From assembly GCA_005656395.1 (NCBI GenBank), contig SRSI01000027.1, positions 496,001 through 560,000 of the forward strand: a stretch of 64,000 bases of DNA, read 5' to 3'. Source of the stretch: Strongyloides papillosus. Its lineage: Eukaryota > Nematoda > Chromadorea > Rhabditida > Strongyloididae. A program made the position numbers and the translations under genes. Each line of letters begins with the position of its first letter. Positions within the stretch are counted from its first letter, which is position 1. Shown in pieces: positions 57,140-64,000 of the stretch. The notes beneath the pieces are model-generated. The model was given only the letters and a program-made list of their open reading frames with translations, was not told where the DNA came from and did no database searches.

Positions 57140-59388
57140 ATATAAATAAAATCTTTAAAATTATAAAAAAGTACAGAATTTAAAGATAAAACATTATAGG
57201 TAAAATAAAAGTTAAATTTATATAAATTGCTAAAGAAGTAGAAAAATTTTAAGAATCAAAATATAATTTTAATTTTAACACAATATATAGTTATCTCTTC
57301 TCCAATGATTTTTGTTATCATACTTTATAAGGTTCAACACTTTAATACATTCTATATTATTGTGATTTCATTTTTTTAATAATAACTACATATATTGAAT
57401 ATATAAAGTTTAAATAAATGTAAAAATGTATATATGTGTATTGAAAAATGTTTTTTAAAATAGCCATAGTCATAAATTATCATTTTTAAATGTAGCCAGA
57501 TAACAAAAAAATATTTTTTTGATACTTTAAAAACCAATCTCTGCCTTTTAAAACAATTTATTTAATTTTATTTGAAATTCGATTAGTATCTATATAATAA
57601 ATTTCAACTCTATATATTGATTTACAAAATAATAATGCTATATTCTTTACTGCAAATATACATTAAGTAGTTATAAAAATGAATAGTATTTATAAAATAC
57701 TATGCTATTTTAGATGGTTATAACTTTTTAATTTTAAATTCTATTTTTTAACCTTTTTTAAATTATAAATATAATTTTTTAGAGTTTTTTTTGTATTTAA
57801 ACTTTTCTGTTAAATAAAGTTTACTCATTTTTTAAAGCTAATTTTACTATCGATTATGCAATAAGTATAATTTATAATGAAGATTATCTTGCAATAAACA
57901 TAAATAAAGTTTTTATTGTAGTTCAAAATAGTTATTTTAGAAATTTATCTACGTTTTTTATAAATTTTAAAATGTCTTTGCATTTAATCCCTTTTTCTCT
58001 ACAAGTAAATTTTTAAGAATTTTAAAAAATCTAAGCAAATTCATTATAAAGTATTACTTTTATATACAGCGATTTACTTTTTTGTCAGATACTTTTCTTA
58101 TCGTAAAGAATTTAAAGAATATTATTAAATCGGTGAAATGTTTTTAAATCTACATTCACGTTGCATTTATCAAGCTAATAGAATTTGAAAAATATAAAAT
58201 AATAAAGAAATATTTAAGAAACAAATTTTTGCATGTTAAATAAAATTTACATTATCAAGAGATTCAGCTTGATTTATATTATAGCAAAAGTAATATAAAT
58301 GTTTTAAGTGATGTTACCAACAAAATTTACCACACATATTCATAAAAATTACATTCAAAGTTACAATTTAATATTTGTACTTTAATTATGATAATACGAC
58401 TCTTGTGTTTGAGTACATGTAAATATACATGCACTGTTCCACGTTAAAAATTAAGAAACTATTAATTTTATTCTAGAAACAAAATTAAAAATAATGAACC
58501 TGAAGTTTTTTATTTTACTTTCTTTATAATTATCCAAATTATATAATTAAATGCAAAATATGCAAATTATCTACTTTAAAATGTTAGATCAAATTTAGGC
58601 TTTCTGATTAGATTTGACTAAATATTTCTTTTAAAAGACGGCTTTTTTAGTTTTTTGTTAATAATTCTACACGATAAAATTCCTTTGTGATAATTATTTA
58701 AATGAAGCTTTTATTTCATAATTAAAAGACATAAATTGTGTTTATTAATGTACACATGCTATTTTTTTCAAATTTATTATAAATTACATTAAATAATTTT
58801 ATTAATATAATTTCCATGCAAAATAGTTTTTACGATAGTATACTTATCTGAAAAAACAATTTTTTTCTTTAATTTCTGGAAAATTATCTTTGAAAATCAA
58901 CAAAAAAAAATTTTACATTTTTTTTGTATAAAATAATTTTAATTAAATTACTGATAATTGGATATTAAATTTCTTGTAGTTATACAAAATTTGAGTAAAA
59001 GCATTCAATCTTATTAGGAAAGCATAATTGCAAAATCTAAATTTTAAATCAAAAATTTAAATATTTTTTTATCCTTATGTAAATTACTATACCTATATAT
59101 TATTGGAAAATAATATATAAGGATCTCTTTTTTCTTCTCTGATAAACGCCAAAAATTAAACCTTCTTATAAAAATTTCTTATCATAGTAGATTAATTCTA
59201 AATGTTGATTAAATATTTTTTTATTTGAATTTTTATGTTACGAAATAATGCATACTGACTAAAGCCTATGATTTCCATAAATAACGATTTATAAGAACGA
59301 TTTTAAGATATTGCATTTAAAACAAACTAAATCATCAAATAAGAACATGATATAATAAAAAGTAATAAGTATTAAAAGATGTTACTAA
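57140..59388. other. Long AT-rich intergenic stretch
   Basis: Nothing recognised on either strand. Confidence 0.6.
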
Positions 59389-59590
59389 AGTGACAAACAT
59401 AGGTCATGCAGATACCTTACGTTTGATGCGCATTGGCTTTATGTCTTTTATTCGCTTATAAAAGACGAAATAACTATGGTCAAGTCATTATTTTTAAATA
59501 TATCATTGTTTTATTGTATCTCTTTTCTTCTTATATCTTTTCTAATATTATATCTTTAATTATAGTGACAACACCAATAAAATTTTTACT
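59389..59590 (+). repeat. 5' LTR of the 59389-62085 element
   Basis: 202 bp, matches 61884-62085. Just inside lies the hairpin CGTGAA-AGGCGC-TTCACG (59591-59608), where the primer-binding site is expected. Confidence 0.92.
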
Positions 59591-60083
59591 CGTGAAAGGC
59601 GCTTCACGGAGTAAAAAGGTGGACTGCTGCAAACTAGTTATACTAACGCTAACAAGGTTAGGGGTTTGGATAATCCAGGGCTTCGGATACTTCGGAGTAC
59701 GCTTTTTCTGCTTTTGGGACTTGCTTTTTGGGAATCGCTCGAGTACGTTGGTGACTGCTCGCGTTTCAGGCTTTTACTATCACTCTTGACGACCTATTGT
59801 TTACTGGAATAGGCTAGAGTGTCATAGTAGTGGGATCGATTTGGATCATCTTCTCTTTCGGACTTTCTAAGGACTCTTATCGTTACTTTCTGGAATCTGT
59901 GTCACGGATTTGTGACAAGGCTGCTATATCGTTTTGTTTAAAGGTTATTGGATTTTTACTTCGTCGCGTCATCAATTCTATCTCGCGTGCGGTCGATTGC
60001 TTGTTGGAAGAATCATCGTTTATTGGACACATATTAGGATTACATTCAAGGCTTGCTTTTCTTCTCTTGAATCTACTGCCGTC
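59591..60083 (+). other. Leader of the 59389-62085 element
   Basis: GC-richer non-coding leader of about 490 bp with several short hairpins. The open frame begins at 59934, but the Gag-like sequence starts only at ATG 60084. Confidence 0.5.
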
Positions 60084-62054
60084 ATGGTTGCCAATTGGGA
60101 AGCTCAACCTGAATTTGATAGTGTTAAGGTGCCGAAAATCTCCACATGGATTGACGCGTTGGAACTTCGATTTAATTTGGATGACTTGAGTGAGACATTA
60201 CATGGAACACGTATGCTGACTATTCTTAAACTTAAAGTGGGACCTCTTGGTAGAGAAGCTATTGCTGATGCTCATGCTACTTCATATGCTTTGGCTAAGG
60301 ATGCTCTGAAAAAACGTTTTGATAATAGGATGTCTGTTGAAGCTGCAATTATGAAACTGTCTATGGCTCGAGTGGACTATGCTCCTGATAAATTTGGTGA
60401 ATCTGTCCGTGCTATTGGTGATCTTATTGATGCTACTATTCCGGATCTTGCTGCTGCTTCTAAGTTGGATGTGATCAGCCAACGCCTCCTATCTATCTTG
60501 AAGGGACATGTTCAACGAAGACTCCTGGACAGGCTTGGCTTCTACAAATCTCTGGGTGATCTTTACACCGACTTGGAGTTTAACAATCAAATGGTTAACA
60601 ATTTTCCTAATGGTAGAAGACCTCTCCAATCACGTTATGAGGATATACGATGCTACAACTGCAACACTCCTGGTCATAAGATGTCTCAATGTAAAAGGCT
60701 TGCTAATGGGTTACCAAAAGATGATTATACTGTTGAAAGAAAAGATATATCTGAAACTTCTAAGACTGTTTGTACTGTTGCTGCCCCATCCAATACAGCT
60801 TTCCGTCCGGCTGTTGTGATGCTCCCGATTAATGGTATGCCAACCCAATGTTTGATAGACTCTGGTTCTGCTATCTCCATGATGTACGCCGACTATGGTA
60901 TATACTATGCTGCTTATGGTTGTGATTTGAAGATCAAAGGTGCTACGGGTGTTGAGGAGACAATTAAATCTTACTCAAAGCTAGATGTTAATGTTGGTAC
61001 AAAGGACATTATGGTTAATCTCCATCATTCTAAGTCTTCTGCGTTATTAGATAAGATGATTTTGGGTATGGATTTCATTTCTCAAGTTAGTCCTACCACT
61101 ATAACAGCTGAGGGTATTGTTCTTAACAACCAGTTGTTCAAGTTTGTTGAAGATATTGGATCTACTACTTCTGCTCCTGTTGATATCGCTCGTGAAACCG
61201 TTCCTGTACGTTCATTGTCCCCTAAATTTCAAATTAACAATACTAATATGGTGCCAGTTGCTACTCTTCTCTTGTCAAATGTAGATGCTTTTTCAAGGAG
61301 TACTGATACTCACGATGATGAAGGTTTTGTTAATACTTCATCAATGGATAAAACTTGTTATGGTCAATGTGGTGAAAATGTTCCATCCACTGCTTCTGAA
61401 ATCTCTAAAGTTATGCCGTCCCTTTCTGTCAATTGTTCAATTCGTCTAATGGATCATGCTGAAACTACTATTTTGGAAACGATTGATGCTGTTACGTCTG
61501 AAGAAGCTCCTGCTATACTTCTTCATGGTCAAATACCGATTGATAAATGTGATATTGCTACTTTTTCAACTACTGATGTGATTAAGATTGCTGAACTCTC
61601 TGTATGGACTACCGAACTCTCTTTTCTCGACACAGCTTGGAAATACCTCTTTGACTCCTGCAAATACCTCACCGACACGGTTTGTAGACGACATGGTGAT
61701 TTTGAAGATGTTGACCCTCCACCTGATGCGCTTCCTATTTCAAGAGGGGGGGAGGAAAATCCTCGCGATCTTTTGTTTAAAGGACTGTTGAATGTGAAAA
61801 TGAAGATTAAACTTAAATTTTTGGGAACTTTTCAATGTTTTTATGGATTTCTACTTTTCTGTGAAGCCTTTTCAGGGAGGATGAGTGACAAACATAGGTC
61901 ATGCAGATACCTTACGTTTGATGCGCATTGGCTTTATGTCTTTTATTCGCTTATAAAAGACGAAATAACTATGGTCAAGTCATTATTTTTAAATATATCA
62001 TTGTTTTATTGTATCTCTTTTCTTCTTATATCTTTTCTAATATTATATCTTTAA
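60084..62054 (+). CDS. Gag-protease polyprotein running into the 3' LTR
   Basis: 656 residues from ATG 60084. Residues 8-170 form a helical Gag core (STWIDALELRF, LKLKVGPLGREAI, DALKKRFDNRMSVEAAI). A single CCHC zinc knuckle follows at 190-203 (CYNCNTPGHKMSQC). A retropepsin has the active-site loop CLIDSGSAISMM (Asp 259) and the ILGMDF block near 326-331. The remaining 300 residues have no RT motif and include a low-similarity Thr/Ser-rich stretch. The frame continues through the purine tract and 168 bp of the 3' LTR, adding a hydrophobic tail. The start was chosen because the Gag resemblance begins there; an in-frame ATG at 59934 is possible. Likely makes a particle protein that processes itself, dependent on RT supplied in trans. 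Confidence 0.85.
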   Translation: MVANWEAQPEFDSVKVPKISTWIDALELRFNLDDLSETLHGTRMLTILKLKVGPLGREAIADAHATSYALAKDALKKRFDNRMSVEAAIMKLSMARVDYAPDKFGESVRAIGDLIDATIPDLAAASKLDVISQRLLSILKGHVQRRLLDRLGFYKSLGDLYTDLEFNNQMVNNFPNGRRPLQSRYEDIRCYNCNTPGHKMSQCKRLANGLPKDDYTVERKDISETSKTVCTVAAPSNTAFRPAVVMLPINGMPTQCLIDSGSAISMMYADYGIYYAAYGCDLKIKGATGVEETIKSYSKLDVNVGTKDIMVNLHHSKSSALLDKMILGMDFISQVSPTTITAEGIVLNNQLFKFVEDIGSTTSAPVDIARETVPVRSLSPKFQINNTNMVPVATLLLSNVDAFSRSTDTHDDEGFVNTSSMDKTCYGQCGENVPSTASEISKVMPSLSVNCSIRLMDHAETTILETIDAVTSEEAPAILLHGQIPIDKCDIATFSTTDVIKIAELSVWTTELSFLDTAWKYLFDSCKYLTDTVCRRHGDFEDVDPPPDALPISRGGEENPRDLLFKGLLNVKMKIKLKFLGTFQCFYGFLLFCEAFSGRMSDKHRSCRYLTFDAHWLYVFYSLIKDEITMVKSLFLNISLFYCISFLLISFLILYL

Positions 62055-62085
62055 TTATAGTGACAACACCAATAAAATTTTTACT
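61884..62085 (+). repeat. 3' LTR of the 59389-62085 element
   Basis: 202 bp, same as the 5' LTR. Confidence 0.92.
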
Positions 62086-62339
62086 CTAATAAAAAACAAA
62101 ACATTTTATTGATTGAAATTCATCTTTAAGTAAATAATAATTTAATCTATATTTCTTTTCATCTTTAATTTGAGCTTAAAATATAATCAAATTAGCGACT
62201 ATATTAAAGAGATTTCTTTTCAATTTAACTTACCAGTTAATTTCAATAAATATTTTTATCCTTTTCAATAAGATTTAATTTATGATGATAGTAAATAATA
62301 AATACAGTAAAATATACAAAATTATTATCAAATTATTTA

Positions 62340-62560
62340 CTAAAAAGGATTATATAAGGTAGCTCACGTAAGACTCTTTAGATATTCACATTAATAATCT
62401 CGCTAATTTTTGAAATACAAATGTGACATTATAGTTGTTGTGTAGCCAAGATACAGATACATACTATAGTTGAATTGTTGCATATTTAAAGATAAAAATG
62501 TCTTAATTGTTTGTCATGGTATAAAGCATCTCTCAGAAATTATTTTAAATTAGACGTTTT
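62340..62560 (+). repeat. Diverged copy of the CACGTAAGACT repeat
   Basis: GGTAGCTCACGTAAGACTCTTTAGA and the following 100 bp resemble 8047-8222 in the palindrome arms. Confidence 0.45.
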
Positions 62561-63940
62561 TACGGTAGCGACGTCATTATTTTCAATGTTACTAATTTGC
62601 TAATCCCAAAACTTAGATCTAATTATATAATATTTTTAGGGGTTAAATTATTTATTTTTGAGGTTATATAGAACCTGGTATTGTTAAGGGAATATTGATA
62701 ATTTTAAGGTAAAATTTTGTTATTGTTGTTTTTATTGTAAAATTTAATAGGCGTTGTACCAGATTAAATAAAATATTTAACTCTATTATTTATTTTAGGT
62801 CCCATAAAGAAATCTACACTCTAAGCAGAGTTATAGATTATCAAAATTTTAATACATTTATTGACTTCAATTAAATGTCACTTTATGATATAAAAAGAAT
62901 AATAATATTGTTACTGATTATGAGACAGCAGCCTTTTCTTCTAGCTATTTTTGTAATATCATGAAAATAAAAATTCAAAACTAAGATTTGAAAAAGAAAG
63001 AACCATGACATTTGTCAAGATTTTGTTATTTTTCAACAATAAATTTTTAATCAGGCAATGTTAAATATAAGCTGTTATTATTCTATGAAATGAATGAATA
63101 TCAGTCGAATAAGAATAAAACCATTAATTACAATTGATTTTAAAAAAAACTATGACTAGTCAAATATTGACTATTTTTCAAAATATTTCTAGCAATTATG
63201 AAAGTATGAACTTTTATTTTTTTTTCGACATCGATAACGTTTTATCAGTAGAAGTATTCACATTATTATTTTATTTTCAACTATTTTTTCTATTCATTCT
63301 GAAAAGAAAATAACCCCTAACGATTAAATATCAGCAGTAGATTTTAGTTTATATTGTTTTTTTTAATTTGTGATGTTATCATTTTCTCATGCAATTATAA
63401 ATTGTAGTAATTTGTTTAATTTTAGTATAGGAAGTAGGGAACAACGAAGGATATATTATGAGTGTTATTTTTTGTATTGAAAACTATATAACTTTATCAA
63501 GTTCCCTTTTGCATTAATTAACTATAGTAATAACTGATAGGTAGCCATTTTAGTGTAATTTTATTATTTTGCGTTCATAAAACCTCTTGTTTAAATAAAC
63601 AATATTTTTAACACACAGAGAAATTTACAAAAAAAATATCCTTGGGTCATAATTATTCGTTCCCAAATTAAAATTGCATAAAATTTTATTCAATTTTAAT
63701 TACGCGAATTACCATCTTATGATTTTGTCGCAGATCGTAAAACATTTCTGCTTTTTTTACAATATTTTTTCTTAAACAGATTATAAATTATTACTTTTTA
63801 TCAGATAGAATTAAAAATATTTATTAATTTTTTTAATAACATATAAAATATCTAAAATATTTATATAAACATTATCTAGAATTTAGTCCCATAAATTTTA
63901 AGTTCACACACACAGAGACAGTCTCATCATATTGTTTCCT
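62561..63940. other. AT-rich intergenic stretch
   Basis: Nothing recognised. Confidence 0.5.
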
Positions 63941-64000
63941 ATTCAATCATTTTCTTTTCTATTCAATCATTTTCTTTCTTATTCAATCATTTTCTTTCCT
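63941..64000. repeat. 20-bp tandem repeat running off the window
   Basis: Three copies of ATTCAATCATTTTCTTTTCT (the last two with single changes). The array continues past the end of the window. Confidence 0.9.

Larger units (their letters stand above)
59389..62085 (+). mobile_element. Non-autonomous Ty3/Gypsy-type LTR element with Gag-protease frame
   Basis: 2697 bp with two apparently identical 202-bp LTRs (AGTGACAAAC...TTTTTACT) and target duplication CTAA (59385-59388, 62086-62089). Purine-rich CAGGGAGGATG abuts the 3' LTR. RT, RNase H and integrase are absent. Noticeably richer in G+C than flanking DNA. Confidence 0.93.

Noticed and set aside
1..64000. CRISPR arrays, operons and bacterial origins
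   Set aside because: The DNA is eukaryotic (spliceosomal introns, LTR/LINE/hAT/mariner elements). The only short-period arrays are the 20-bp terminal repeat and transposon subterminal motifs, without spacers.
1..64000. tRNA, rRNA and spliced-leader RNA genes
   Set aside because: No cloverleaf with A and B boxes, rRNA core motif or leader sequence was recognised. The UUCG hairpin unit does not fit a tRNA.

Overview
This is a eukaryotic, extremely AT-rich window (roughly a fifth to a quarter G+C by eye). It has few host genes, tiny introns (36-43 bp, GTAAG...TTTAG) and many transposable elements. The recognisable host-type genes are an astacin-EGF-CUB secreted protein, a small secreted protein that may be transthyretin-like, and the 5' end of a CYP2-type cytochrome P450. 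With the tiny introns and base composition, these point to a nematode, most likely close to Strongyloides and its relatives. That assignment is inference.

Positions 1-19641 form one giant inverted repeat. The arms 1-8376 and 11266-19641 pair with a constant coordinate sum of 19642 and matched wherever I compared them. Each arm carries one pseudo-astacin gene, one two-exon small secreted-protein gene, one dead mariner and several repeat copies. The arms continue inward as a weaker inverted repeat (8377-8496 with 9057-9179) around a centre of about 560 bp. A 2.1 kb LTR element (9180-11265, target duplication CTTT) sits in the right arm only, and the left arm shows its empty site.

From 19.6 to 48.7 kb the window is a graveyard of nested mobile DNA. 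It holds an RTE-type LINE with five in-frame stops (22.4-25.2 kb), a repeat with about 450-bp modules split by a hAT element (25.5-32.6 kb), a P450 5' fragment ending at a Trp-to-stop change (33.6 kb), and a mariner between two inverted arms (36.2-39.1 kb). Further on are a foldback whose right arm was hit by a 1.3 kb TA-flanked element (40.4-42.7 kb), a foldback MITE (45.3-46.3 kb), a Mutator-like element with a 9-bp target duplication and a dead FLYWCH-like gene (46.4-47.5 kb), and a 5'-truncated LINE (47.7-48.7 kb).

From 51.2 to 62.1 kb there are two more short LTR retroelements (51270-54178 and 59389-62085) and a solo LTR (57004-57135). The three full elements share one pattern: LTR pairs that look identical, perfect 4-bp target duplications, AGT...-like termini, no RT core or RNase H, and long open or nearly open Gag-containing frames. 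They look like recently mobilised non-autonomous Ty3/Gypsy-type elements. One uses an in-frame TGA followed by CAATTA between Gag and protease. The remaining sequence is AT-rich DNA in which I recognise nothing.
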